A stretch of 25,287 nt of DNA. Source: a virus. The first letter of the stretch is position 1, and every line of letters starts with the position of its first letter. A model generated the notes under the pieces. The model made no database searches, was not told where the DNA came from, and worked only from the letters and a program-made list of their open reading frames with translations. Of the stretch, positions 7,811 through 15,983 are shown in pieces. The translations under genes and the position numbers were made by a program. The stretch is taken from positions 1 to 25,287 of the IMG/VR virus record IMGVR_UViG_3300039159_000714, one strand, 5' to 3'.

Positions 7811-10312
7811 TTACCGTAGAAGAACAAATTTATCACGGATGGTTTTTCCACCCCGACCCACGTCCATGGTAAGAATCTTACGACGATTCCCGGATCGATT
7901 CAGTCCCACGTGGACCCACATAGAGTTGCCAGAGTATTCGAGAATGATCTGATCGTAGTCCGGGAGAATCTTCTGAATCTCTATGGCCGCCTCATATTTT
8001 TGTCTTGCCGAGAAACCTATGAAGCCCATATCCAGGGCCAAGCCTGCCATGTGCCGGGATGTCGTGGAGGCACCGGGTGTGCTAGCATTCCCCGCGGCAG
8101 ACCGGTAACAGCTATTGATCTTCATGTTAGGATACTTTGCCTTCACCACCTCGGCCACGTTGAGGGCAATGAATCTCATGTTGCACCCAAGTTCTGCCAC
8201 GCTAAATCCAGCCTGCGGGGACGAAGGGATGCCTCGGGATACTGTGGATTCTCGGATAAAGTCTCCCATCGTGTAGTTGGGCGACAGCCGTGTGCCCGAG
8301 GTGAAGGGAAGAACCATGTCTTCGCAGTCTGCCGGCACAGGCTTGGATGGTACTTTCGCGAGGGGAGCCGGTGCTTCCTCTGCTACTTCCGTCTTCGGGG
8401 CCACATCCTCAGCAGCAATGTTACCCGCGGCTATTTGTGCATCCAAGAACTTTGTGTTGTCGCCATCCTCTGGTGAGTCGTAGTTTGTAACAATCTCTTG
8501 GTGGCGGGACGGCGTTTCAAGCACACCGAAGGCAGGAGACCCGGCAGCCCCAGCACCCCGAGGGCTAACCGAAGCTCTACCAGAGTTGAGATGGATCGCG
8601 CTTCCGTCCAGGGCAATCTCGCCACCCGCCCTCATCTTAATACTTCCGCCCACGCCCACGTCCCAGTTGCCATGAACCGAGGAATGCATGTTTCCACCCA
8701 CCTCGATGTTGGCGTTGTTATCCACACGGATGTTGCTGTCTCCCCTGATCGTAACATGGCAGTTCCCCTTGATCAGAAGATGGCCATGCCGTTCCAGAAT
8801 CTCGTAATCATCCCCCACGATCCTTGTAACTCTGGATCCGTTTACGTCGATCTCCTCATAGGTCCCTGCCTTGTGATACCGGTGAATTCTTTCGTTTCCC
8901 GGGGTATCGTCCCATTCTTCCACGTGGCCAGACTCTGTGACATGGGTGCGGTTGTATGGATACTTTGCGTTGTATGGAATCGGTGGCTGCGTCCAGTTGC
9001 TTGTGGCCCCGACCACGCCCCGAACCCGGGCGGCCTCCTTCGCGAATACTACCGTCTTGTCAATACTTTCGTGCCTTGCGAGCCTATGGGTATCGGGTTC
9101 GCCCAGCCAAGTGGCAAGAGGATACTTCTTGTTTGGATCCTTGAAGCCATAGTTGGTGCTTGTCCTTGTGACGGATGTAACCTTGCCGGTGTCGGTCCCG
9201 CGGGTAGAAGCTCTACCCGCGGCTGCTCTCTCTTCTGGCGTGGATCTTACCGCTGGATTCTCTGTTGCATCTGGGGCCACAGTTGCCACAGGGGCAGTGA
9301 TATCAAACTTGGGCTCATCAACGCCGTTCTCTTGGTTGGGAATTCCGCCCCGCAGAAAGTGTTTGGCCTCCCGCTCCCTGCGAGGTCGAAGCCCACCACC
9401 CGAAAGAAGCCCGGGAATCTGGGCCGCAGCGGCCTCATACTTGCCGGTGTTCAATGAGGTAAAGGCCTCGGAATTTAGTAGTCCGCTGGCCCCTGTGTTG
9501 TATCCGATAGAGACCAGAGTATCAAACATATCCTGGGTTACGGGCACTTTCAGATACCTGTTTACCGAGCGTTCCACTCTTGTGGTCACGTGGAATTCCA
9601 GCATCTTCCGCGCGTCATCGACTGTCACAAAAGTATCCGGACCAACTCTGCTGCCATCAAGCATAAAGGTAGAACCTACGCCAACAGTCCAAATCTTTTT
9701 AGTATCAAGATAAGCATAGAGTATTGTACCAGGGGGCGGATACTTTTTTATTGCCTTATTCGAGCCCTTCACCAGGCTACTAATACCTTCCTCGAAGATA
9801 ATCATATCGTAGCCAGCAGGGGACGTCTTCATAGCCCCGGGCTTCTTTGCGGCCACCGTGGCTGGTTTCAATTCTTTTGGTGCAACAGGAGCCGCAACCG
9901 GGGCCCCAGCTTGCACAGGGGCTCCCGAGGAATCCGTGACCGGTGCCCCATCACCGCTCGAGAGCACAGTGGTTCCAGAAGCAGTAGTTTCGACTACAGT
10001 ACTTGTGGGCGGAATCTCCTCCTCGGGAATACCTCCGATCGTACCAATGATGATAGGCTGCTGGCATGCCGCGTCCCGGAAGATCAAGATACACCAGGTG
10101 CCCTCGACCACACCGGTCGGGCTGATACCTATGCCGTTCATCGAGGCAGAGTTCACGGGCATCATCGGGTAGGCCCAGGGAAGGTCCTTGGTCGGCAGGA
10201 TTGTTTGATCCTCGGTATGCACGCCCACAATACGCACCCGGCATCGGCCCAGCTTAAATGGATCCGAGGTTCTCTCCTCTACCACGCCGTAATAAACATT
10301 AGAACTTTTCAT
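7811..10312 (-). CDS. gp5: baseplate hub spike/tail lysozyme gp5 with extra M15-like peptidase domain
   Basis: An 833-aa protein (T4 gp5 is 575 aa). Domain order: OB-fold (residues 1-96, binding gp27); Pro/Ala/Thr-rich linker (97-165); GH24 lysozyme (168-322) with predicted catalytic Glu175, Asp203 and Thr209 in FEEG and YLDTKKIWTVGVGS, ending in the GLRPRRERE motif; second linker with a REERA-like region (323-375); a segment ending in repetitive octads (about 490-575, HGHLLIKGNCHV and following) that forms the trimeric beta-helix needle; and a C-terminal domain (660-833). The last domain looks like a zinc D,D-peptidase of the M15/Hedgehog-like fold: SCYRSAAGN, then SRHMAGLALDMG with ligands His754 and Asp761, then WVHVGL with His801. 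T4 gp5 lacks that domain. The protein would puncture the outer membrane and locally degrade peptidoglycan during injection. Confidence 0.93.
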   Translation of the reverse strand: MKSSNVYYGVVEERTSDPFKLGRCRVRIVGVHTEDQTILPTKDLPWAYPMMPVNSASMNGIGISPTGVVEGTWCILIFRDAACQQPIIIGTIGGIPEEEIPPTSTVVETTASGTTVLSSGDGAPVTDSSGAPVQAGAPVAAPVAPKELKPATVAAKKPGAMKTSPAGYDMIIFEEGISSLVKGSNKAIKKYPPPGTILYAYLDTKKIWTVGVGSTFMLDGSRVGPDTFVTVDDARKMLEFHVTTRVERSVNRYLKVPVTQDMFDTLVSIGYNTGASGLLNSEAFTSLNTGKYEAAAAQIPGLLSGGGLRPRREREAKHFLRGGIPNQENGVDEPKFDITAPVATVAPDATENPAVRSTPEERAAAGRASTRGTDTGKVTSVTRTSTNYGFKDPNKKYPLATWLGEPDTHRLARHESIDKTVVFAKEAARVRGVVGATSNWTQPPIPYNAKYPYNRTHVTESGHVEEWDDTPGNERIHRYHKAGTYEEIDVNGSRVTRIVGDDYEILERHGHLLIKGNCHVTIRGDSNIRVDNNANIEVGGNMHSSVHGNWDVGVGGSIKMRAGGEIALDGSAIHLNSGRASVSPRGAGAAGSPAFGVLETPSRHQEIVTNYDSPEDGDNTKFLDAQIAAGNIAAEDVAPKTEVAEEAPAPLAKVPSKPVPADCEDMVLPFTSGTRLSPNYTMGDFIRESTVSRGIPSSPQAGFSVAELGCNMRFIALNVAEVVKAKYPNMKINSCYRSAAGNASTPGASTTSRHMAGLALDMGFIGFSARQKYEAAIEIQKILPDYDQIILEYSGNSMWVHVGLNRSGNRRKILTMDVGRGGKTIRDKFVLLR

Positions 10313-10313
10313 T

Positions 10314-11588
10314 TTATTTTAGATTGGTAGAGTTTTTACTTAATTCGAGAACACAAAAGTGCTTGGCTCGAGTTATCTTATGGGTAATAGCAGTGATGAT
10401 ATAGTCACCCGAATAGATGTTATCCACATAATCTTCTGGTTGATCCGAGGGAAGTATCATCTTCAATCTGGACACGGATACCGTAACCTTTTTGCCCACG
10501 GTATAGTCGGTCCGCCCATGCACATCAATTTCAATCACCTGAGAATACAATTGCCGAATCCGCACGATTCTCTGCTGTTTGTACTTATAATCAGACATAT
10601 CACCCATATCATTGGATCCATAATGCTGAGTCATCAACATTACCACGGGATCAATTGATTTCAGCATATCCTCCCTATATGGCCTATAGTTGTTCAATAG
10701 GGGCCCAGTATCCTGAATCATTTCATAGTTTTTGATATTTAACTTCTTTGTTACCAGATCGTGGCTATACATCTTTGTTTTGATCATGCCGGCTGCATAA
10801 TCATCAAAGAAGTTGTATATAGAATCAACTCGGATATCCTGAATTACCTGGTAGTCTCTAATAGGATCCCGAGTGGCTTGCCCATAGCTCAATTGGTTCT
10901 CACTGTTACTCTCCACGTCAATAGAAAAATTACTGTTACTGAACACTTGAATCGGGGGATTGCCCTCTGGTTTGATAATCTCATCAATCGAGAAAAGGTT
11001 AAATCCGTACCTATTCTCAAAGAACAATAGGGAAGGAACTCCTGTTTTATCCGTGGCGTGATCGGTGATATACCTGAAGTTCGTTGATGGGCTCCAGAAG
11101 TTAGATGTATACTTCAGTTGGCTGGCAGCACCCAATGTATTGAACTTCTTTGTAGAAGCCAGGGTATTCTTTAGAATGTTATCTACTATCTTATCGGCAT
11201 GGTCCGAATAGGTGCGGCTAATCTTTTTGGAGATATCAAAGAAGTATTCCTCGGAGGCAAAGAATATAGTATACTCTTGTGTTCGGGCTGCCCTACTAAA
11301 ACGATCCCCAATCTTATAGATAAGGAAATACGACCAGATATAGTTATCCTCATTGATCGAGGGTGTATACATCTTCAGGCGTAGAATATCTCTTCCACCC
11401 CTCCCAATCATATTAGGGATATCTTGGTTGTCGAGTAGAGTTATGTTGCCCGTAATGTATGGCGAATAGATATCTTCATAGAGTGTAACAGCGGATAGCT
11501 GTGATGTTACATCGATACCGTCTTCCCCGGGTTTCAGGATCATGCACTCTTCAATAACTATCTCGCCTGCCTGTATAATCTTTTCCAT
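10314..11588 (-). CDS. gp27: gp27-like baseplate hub subunit
   Basis: A 424-aa protein (T4 gp27 is 391 aa). The N-terminus (GEIVIEECMILKPGEDGIDV, then LSAVTLYEDIYSPYITGNITLLD) is the usual beginning of gp27-type hub proteins in T4-like marine phages, and the mid-section WSPSTNFRYITDHATDKTGVPSLLFFENRYGF matches the family's tube-like domain. gp27 forms a trimeric ring that links the tail tube to the gp5 spike. The gene lies one base upstream of gene 5 and overlaps gene 53 as TAATG, so hub and spike proteins are made from adjacent cistrons. In T4 gene 27 is in a different cluster; its location next to gene 5 agrees with cyanophage-type order. Confidence 0.85.
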   Translation of the reverse strand: MEKIIQAGEIVIEECMILKPGEDGIDVTSQLSAVTLYEDIYSPYITGNITLLDNQDIPNMIGRGGRDILRLKMYTPSINEDNYIWSYFLIYKIGDRFSRAARTQEYTIFFASEEYFFDISKKISRTYSDHADKIVDNILKNTLASTKKFNTLGAASQLKYTSNFWSPSTNFRYITDHATDKTGVPSLLFFENRYGFNLFSIDEIIKPEGNPPIQVFSNSNFSIDVESNSENQLSYGQATRDPIRDYQVIQDIRVDSIYNFFDDYAAGMIKTKMYSHDLVTKKLNIKNYEMIQDTGPLLNNYRPYREDMLKSIDPVVMLMTQHYGSNDMGDMSDYKYKQQRIVRIRQLYSQVIEIDVHGRTDYTVGKKVTVSVSRLKMILPSDQPEDYVDNIYSGDYIITAITHKITRAKHFCVLELSKNSTNLK

Positions 11589-12154
11589 TAGAGCTTCCGG
11601 TTAACCAAGAAAAGGTTATTGAATTCGTCGATCACGGATCCGATTTGATTGGGGCTAATCACTCTGATGGTCTTTTTGGCCTCATTCATTACCATCTCAT
11701 AGTCAATGTTTGAGACCGGTCGGGTAAAAGGATCGCCCGCATTTGAGACCTGATTCTTGTAATCCCAGATGAGTGGATTACCAAACAATACTTTCTGACG
11801 GCGGATTACTATCAATTTATCTTCCTGCACGGTACTCGGGGGAATCGGGGCAACACGGTACTTCCTATAGGTATATTCCTCTAGCTGTTCCTGGGCAATA
11901 GGAAAATCCTCCACCTCAAATTTGTTGTTGGCCAACATCACGACCCAGTGATACAGGGGAGTGCCGTATAGTTTCTCAGAGATGAGTTCGGGCGTCTCCC
12001 CCTCCCGGATGAAGTACTCGTTGAAGATGTCGATGTTGTCCAGAATCTCCGGACGGAATCGGGTGTTGAAGGCAATATCGGTAATTACCTTCAGCTCTGT
12101 TCTACCGTTGATTTCAAACTGGTAGTATATCTTGGGGAATTTTGAGAAGTACAT
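11588..12154 (-). CDS. gp53: baseplate wedge protein gp53
   Basis: A 188-aa protein (T4 gp53 is 196 aa). The LysM-like fold signature of gp53 is clear: YFSKFPKIYYQ at the start, then FIREGETPELISEKLYGTPLYHWVVMLANN, where T4 has RPEELANAIYGNPQLYWVLLMCND. gp53 clamps the gp25-gp6 core and contacts gp48/gp54 at the tube base. It overlaps both its neighbours by one base (TAATG). Confidence is high because motif, length and position all agree. Confidence 0.92.
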   Translation of the reverse strand: MYFSKFPKIYYQFEINGRTELKVITDIAFNTRFRPEILDNIDIFNEYFIREGETPELISEKLYGTPLYHWVVMLANNKFEVEDFPIAQEQLEEYTYRKYRVAPIPPSTVQEDKLIVIRRQKVLFGNPLIWDYKNQVSNAGDPFTRPVSNIDYEMVMNEAKKTIRVISPNQIGSVIDEFNNLFLVNRKL

Positions 12155-13209
12155 TATAGGCCCTGATCTGATTCCGGAGCGGTTTCTTTGGTAACGATGC
12201 CGATTTCCTTGAAGGTCATAGTCATGTTGATCTGCTGGGGCATGCCATCCTCAAAGGCATTGTACTGACCGTTGGGAGTATAATCCACGTTTAGTCGGGT
12301 GAGCACAGCTGTCATCTGTTTTTCCAAGTGGGGATTCTCTGCGGCCCCAAAGTAATACTTCACATTGAACTCTGAGGGATAGATAAACATAAACTGTGAG
12401 GTATCCTTGAATTCCGGGAGCATGTGGTGCCTAAACATTCGGATGATCTTCAGTACGTTGTCTGCCTCATCTCTATTCTTTGGGGAAAAGAAGTAGGAGA
12501 ACTCGAATTCCCTGAAGTCGACCGCCTGAAAGAGCTGCTCGGATTTCGAGTTGGACTGAGTTGTCTTTGTGGCCCGGGAGAGGTATTTTTCACCGGCTAG
12601 CCGGCGAGCAATAGCTGCCGAGGCCAGAGTCGTGCCGCCGGCTACAGCCTTGTTCCCAAAGCCATCCACCGCCATAGCCGCAGTAGCTGCCTGTGTTCCA
12701 GCTGGGCCGATTATACCCTCGGAGAGTTCCTTAATATCGGCCTCACCCCAAGATACAGACCATGATGATCTGACAGAATTTGGCATATGGAGACAGATTG
12801 CACTAGTGAGCCTCTTCATATTACCAGAGTTTAGTGAGCTAAGGCCATTCTGGATAGAAGTAACGGTCGATGCATCCATCTTTGTGTCGAGTCCCACTAC
12901 CGAACCAGCAGAGCCAGCAGCGTTATTGACATTCTCGATACCGGCACCCAATGTCTTAGCAGCCCCGTCAACAGCAGCGGTACCGCTCAGGACCCGTTGA
13001 TCTTCCTTGGGAACATCATAGAGAGTGGAATTCGTGTTGCCACCCGCGGCCTTACCGATACGACCCTCTGTGGAAACATTGATAAAGAACACGACCTTGT
13101 GGCTACCGTACTGAGTGCTACCCTCAATGTCCATGGGATAAGAAAGATTTTGGATCGAGTACTTCTTACTGTTTGAGTCGGTAAAAGTACTGTTTGGTGC
13201 TGTGGCCAT
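12154..13209 (-). CDS. gp48: baseplate tail tube cap gp48
   Basis: A 351-aa protein (T4 gp48 is 364 aa). The N-terminus has a QNLSYPMDIEGSTQYGSHKV segment followed by FFINVSTEGR. The middle (residues about 60-210) is Ala/Gly/Ser-rich. The C-terminal half has the tube-like domain: FREFEFSYFFSPKNRDEADN, then a KIIRMFRHHMLPEF helix, an FMFIYPSEFNVKYYF strand and a final QINMTMTFKEIGIVTKE strand. gp48 forms the ring on which gp54 and then the gp19 tube assemble. It is the first gene of the minus-strand baseplate operon and is preceded by a late promoter at 13233-13240. gp54 is encoded on the other strand of the same divergent promoter region. Confidence 0.85.
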   Translation of the reverse strand: MATAPNSTFTDSNSKKYSIQNLSYPMDIEGSTQYGSHKVVFFINVSTEGRIGKAAGGNTNSTLYDVPKEDQRVLSGTAAVDGAAKTLGAGIENVNNAAGSAGSVVGLDTKMDASTVTSIQNGLSSLNSGNMKRLTSAICLHMPNSVRSSWSVSWGEADIKELSEGIIGPAGTQAATAAMAVDGFGNKAVAGGTTLASAAIARRLAGEKYLSRATKTTQSNSKSEQLFQAVDFREFEFSYFFSPKNRDEADNVLKIIRMFRHHMLPEFKDTSQFMFIYPSEFNVKYYFGAAENPHLEKQMTAVLTRLNVDYTPNGQYNAFEDGMPQQINMTMTFKEIGIVTKETAPESDQGL

Positions 13210-13222
13210 AATTCTTTACAGG

Positions 13223-13230
13223 TATAAATA
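13223..13230 (+). promoter_or_regulatory. late promoter TATAAATA for the gp4 operon
   Basis: An exact TATAAATA on the plus strand, with an expected start near 13236 and a 16-nt leader before the gp4 ATG at 13252. It is the only convincing promoter for the plus-strand run up to 18934. Confidence 0.75.
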
Positions 13231-13232
13231 CA

Positions 13233-13240
13233 TATTTATC
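13233..13240 (-). promoter_or_regulatory. late promoter GATAAATA for the baseplate operon
   Basis: The minus strand reads GATAAATATG, one mismatch from TATAAATA. Its start would be near 13227 and the gp48 ATG is at 13209. It sits back to back with the plus-strand promoter, only two bases apart. Confidence 0.55.
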
Positions 13241-13251
13241 CCCTTACACGT

Positions 13252-13689
13252 ATGGCCCACCCCAAACCAAGGTTATGGACTCCCAAGCATCCAGAGAAAT
13301 ATATCGGAGATGCATCAAACATCATTGCCAGAAGTTCGTGGGAAGTGAAGATGTTCAATTGGTGCGACAAGAATCCTCAGGTGCTAAAGTACTGTAGTGA
13401 AGAGCTAGTGATCCCCTACTTCTCCCCGGTCGATAGGAAATGGCACCGGTACTTCCCTGACCTTGTTATGGAGATTGAGGATAACGACAAGATCATTACC
13501 AGGTACGTGGCAGAGATAAAGCCTCATGCCCAGACGCTCCCCCCAAAGAACACGAGAAAAACGAAACAACTATTTGAGGCCACAAAAACTTATGCTGTCA
13601 ACCAAGCAAAATGGGTTGCCGCAGAGGCCTGGTGCCAGAAGAACAACTTCAAATTTATCCTACTCACAGAAAAAGAATTGAATACCTAA
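13252..13689 (+). CDS. gp4: head completion nuclease-like protein gp4
   Basis: A 145-aa protein (T4 gp4 is 150 aa). The TnsA/PD-(D/E)XK-like nuclease core is visible: SSWEVKMFNWCD (Glu31), RYFPDLVMEI (Asp70) and YVAEIKPHAQ (Glu88-Ile-Lys90). gp4 acts after DNA packaging to prepare the filled head for tail joining. It is the first gene after the plus-strand late promoter and its stop is one base from the next ATG. Confidence 0.92.
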   Translation: MAHPKPRLWTPKHPEKYIGDASNIIARSSWEVKMFNWCDKNPQVLKYCSEELVIPYFSPVDRKWHRYFPDLVMEIEDNDKIITRYVAEIKPHAQTLPPKNTRKTKQLFEATKTYAVNQAKWVAAEAWCQKNNFKFILLTEKELNT

Positions 13690-13690
13690 T

Positions 13691-14275
13691 ATGGCAACCA
13701 AAAGCAAACCAACGGCGTTTGAGCTTTATCACATCAACCCCAATGAGATAAAGAAAAGTACTGCCTGGTTCAATGAGAAGATATCGCACGTCAGCATGAG
13801 AAAGATGACTGTGAGCTCTATGATGTCCGAGAGCAATAATCTCACCCACCTGCTGATGCCCGGACGGATGTATGCCTTTTTGTATGATCCGAAAACAAAG
13901 GAAGATCTGCCCTACTACGACTCGTTTCCTCTTGTTCTACCATACGACCGCACTGCGACACATTTCATTGGGTTGAATCTTCACTATCTTCCTTATGTAT
14001 TGCGCTTCGAGTTGCTCAAGGCCCTCCTGAAGATATCAAATACAAACATAGACAACCCCAGGGCAAAGATGAAGTATGACTGGGATCTGATAAAGAACGT
14101 GGCCCGCTGCGCCCCTGCAAAGGCTTGTATCAAGTCGTATCTTTTCAGCCATGTGAAGACTCCCTTCATGGAAATAGCGCCAAAGGAATGGCATACCGCA
14201 GCATTGCTACCGTTCCACCAATTCCACAAATCATCGTCCTCACGGGTCTGGTCCGAATCAAAGGGTAAATTCTAA
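13691..14275 (+). CDS. conserved T4-like protein, possibly gp2 (DNA end protector)
   Basis: A 194-aa protein. The core pattern MPGRMYAFLYDPKTKEDLPY, then PLVLPYDRTATHFIGLNLHYLPYVLR, a YDWDLIKNVARC helix, KSYLFSHVKTPFMEIAPKEW and a final SSSRVWSESK belongs to a family that I recall in most T4-like marine phages, often labelled DNA end protector (gp2). In T4 gene 2 lies next to gene 4, and here this gene follows gene 4 by one base and overlaps gene 54 as TAATG. That position supports a head-completion or DNA-end role. I see no enzymatic motif, and the homology to T4 gp2 itself is not evident to me from sequence. The family identity is fairly firm, the function is not. Confidence 0.6.
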   Translation: MATKSKPTAFELYHINPNEIKKSTAWFNEKISHVSMRKMTVSSMMSESNNLTHLLMPGRMYAFLYDPKTKEDLPYYDSFPLVLPYDRTATHFIGLNLHYLPYVLRFELLKALLKISNTNIDNPRAKMKYDWDLIKNVARCAPAKACIKSYLFSHVKTPFMEIAPKEWHTAALLPFHQFHKSSSSRVWSESKGKF

Positions 14276-15585
14276 TGTCGTATTCCTCATACAACGAGTT
14301 CAGGAGCCTAGTAAAGACACAGGGTCTTGTTACTGCCTCTCATTTTTCTGTCATACTTCCCTCTATCGTCGACGGTCAGGATACAAAAACTATTTCCATG
14401 CAGTGCGAGATGTCAGCCCTCCCTGGCCTTAACATTATGACCAACGAGCTTCGGGCCTTTGGTGAAATTACAGAGTACGCCTACGGGGTAACATATCCAG
14501 GCATATCGATGTCTTTTTATGTGACCCAGGACTTTGATACTCGCACCTACTTCAGAGAATGGATGCGGAAGGTATTTGATAATGATTCTAGAACAGTCGG
14601 ATACTATACTTCCTATGTGAAGCCCATCACTATTCTGGTCCAAGATCGTTCGGGTAAAGAAGTACATAAGGTTGTCCTCCACGAAGCCTTCCCCAAGAGT
14701 ATTGCGGATATTAGTCTGGCATATAGTGATCATAGCCCTCTAAAGGTAAATGTGATGATTCAGTACAAATGGTGGAGTAACAGTGAGGCCAGCATGGGTC
14801 CACCAGCGCCCCCAACACCGGGACGGGCCAGCGAGGGCCTTGCCAATGGCACCGGCGTTATTGGCGGTATCAACTTTGGGTCTGCGGCGTCATTCGCGAA
14901 CCCATTCAACACCAATCTTCCCACAAGTATCGGTTCTGGCTTCTCGGATATTTCAGACTTCCTCCCCCCAAATCCATTCTTGAATGTCGGTGCTGCCATG
15001 GCTCAGAACGGGCCTATCATCGGGGCCGATATCCTGGCTAGCTCTAACTCCGCGGCCAAGGCGATTTCATCCTCTGGTCTCGGGGCGGTTGCCGTTCCTG
15101 GCTCTGGCTCGGTGGGGAGTACTCTGGGTAATTTGACAAAATCGATGGGCACTGGTTTCAATAATTTTGGTGGAAACTTGGTTCAACTTGGTAGGAACCT
15201 AACTGAGCTCACCGCCCCAGTTGCCGCCCTCAAGGGTACCATCGTGACGATTTCAAATACTACAACTCAACTGGGGGCCTTGGCAGATGCCCTCGGGGTC
15301 AAAGACTCAGGGTTCCAGAAGATTAGCCAGAGACTGGGTGAAGCAAACGCCAAGCTGGGCCCACTTACCACAATCGGGGGCGTGTCATCTGGTCTCTCCA
15401 GTGTGGGCGCTAGTATGAGTGCAATCAATACAAGCATGGGTGTTCTCTCGAAGACTGTGGGGAATCTCCCTGGAGCCACTTCAGCAGCCACAGAATCTCT
15501 GACCAAACTAGGCGGCATGGTCGGCATGCATAGTTCGAACGTAAATAATATGGCCTCAGAATTATCTAACTTGGACGGTCTATGA
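14275..15585 (+). CDS. gp54: baseplate tail tube initiator gp54
   Basis: A 436-aa protein (T4 gp54 is 320 aa). The first 170 residues form a tail-tube-like domain: YNEFRSLVKTQGLVTASHFS, QCEMSALPGLNIMTNELRAFG, YGVTYPGISMSFYVTQDFD and a C-terminal LKVNVMIQYKWW strand. Residues about 178-436 are Gly/Ser/Ala/Asn-rich, probably flexible with helical stretches, matching the low-complexity C-terminus of T4 gp54. gp54 caps the gp48 ring and starts tube polymerisation around the tape measure. Its stop overlaps the gp16 start as ATGA. Confidence 0.82.
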   Translation: MSYSSYNEFRSLVKTQGLVTASHFSVILPSIVDGQDTKTISMQCEMSALPGLNIMTNELRAFGEITEYAYGVTYPGISMSFYVTQDFDTRTYFREWMRKVFDNDSRTVGYYTSYVKPITILVQDRSGKEVHKVVLHEAFPKSIADISLAYSDHSPLKVNVMIQYKWWSNSEASMGPPAPPTPGRASEGLANGTGVIGGINFGSAASFANPFNTNLPTSIGSGFSDISDFLPPNPFLNVGAAMAQNGPIIGADILASSNSAAKAISSSGLGAVAVPGSGSVGSTLGNLTKSMGTGFNNFGGNLVQLGRNLTELTAPVAALKGTIVTISNTTTQLGALADALGVKDSGFQKISQRLGEANAKLGPLTTIGGVSSGLSSVGASMSAINTSMGVLSKTVGNLPGATSAATESLTKLGGMVGMHSSNVNNMASELSNLDGL

Positions 15586-15980
15586 CAGACACTATCTCTA
15601 AACATTTTAACGTTGGCCCGATCAGGGATGAATTTGTTCCTGCGCTTCGAGACGACGAGGAAGCAACTATAGTTTCCGATGCAGCTGATGCCCGAACCAG
15701 CCTGAAGAACATCCTGGATCTGGGTGGCGTTGCTCTACAGTCGGCCTTGGCCCTGGCCCAGGGAAGCGAGGACCCGAAAGCATACGACTCGCTGGCCAAT
15801 CTCATGTCCACTATGGCAGACCTAAATAGTAAGATACTTGCGGTTCATGCAGCAGAACAAAAACTGGTCACAGCGGCGGGCGTCACTACGGCGGTTCAAA
15901 ACAACACTACCACCAACAATATTGTTTTCAGTGGTACCACTGAAGAACTTTCCAAACTTCTCTCTAACAAAGGCCAATAA
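15582..15980 (+). CDS. gp16: terminase small subunit gp16
   Basis: A 132-aa protein (T4 gp16 is 164 aa). The central helical hairpin (SLKNILDLGGVALQSALALA, then SEDPKAYDSLANLMSTMADLNSKILAVH) corresponds to the T4 segment containing [20 protein letters not shown]. The C-terminal NIVFSGTTEELSKLLS matches T4 NATVFMGSPTDLMDEI. gp16 forms rings that regulate the gp17 packaging motor. The large subunit gene (17) is not in this window, so the terminase subunits are separated, unlike in T4. It overlaps gene 54 and is 3 bases from gene 26. Confidence 0.85.
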   Translation: MTDTISKHFNVGPIRDEFVPALRDDEEATIVSDAADARTSLKNILDLGGVALQSALALAQGSEDPKAYDSLANLMSTMADLNSKILAVHAAEQKLVTAAGVTTAVQNNTTTNNIVFSGTTEELSKLLSNKGQ

Positions 15981-15983
15981 ATT

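Noticed and set aside
7805-7812. AATAAATA on the minus strand before gp25
   Set aside because: One mismatch from the late motif, but transcription would start at or within the gp25 start codon; likely chance in an A/T-rich junction.
8498-9457. Long plus-strand frame (319 aa), and others at 7910-8476 and 9590-10330, opposite gp5
   Set aside because: They lie antisense to a well-supported gp5 and have unusual composition (rich in Arg, Pro, Cys, His). They are by-products of the gp5 codon pattern.
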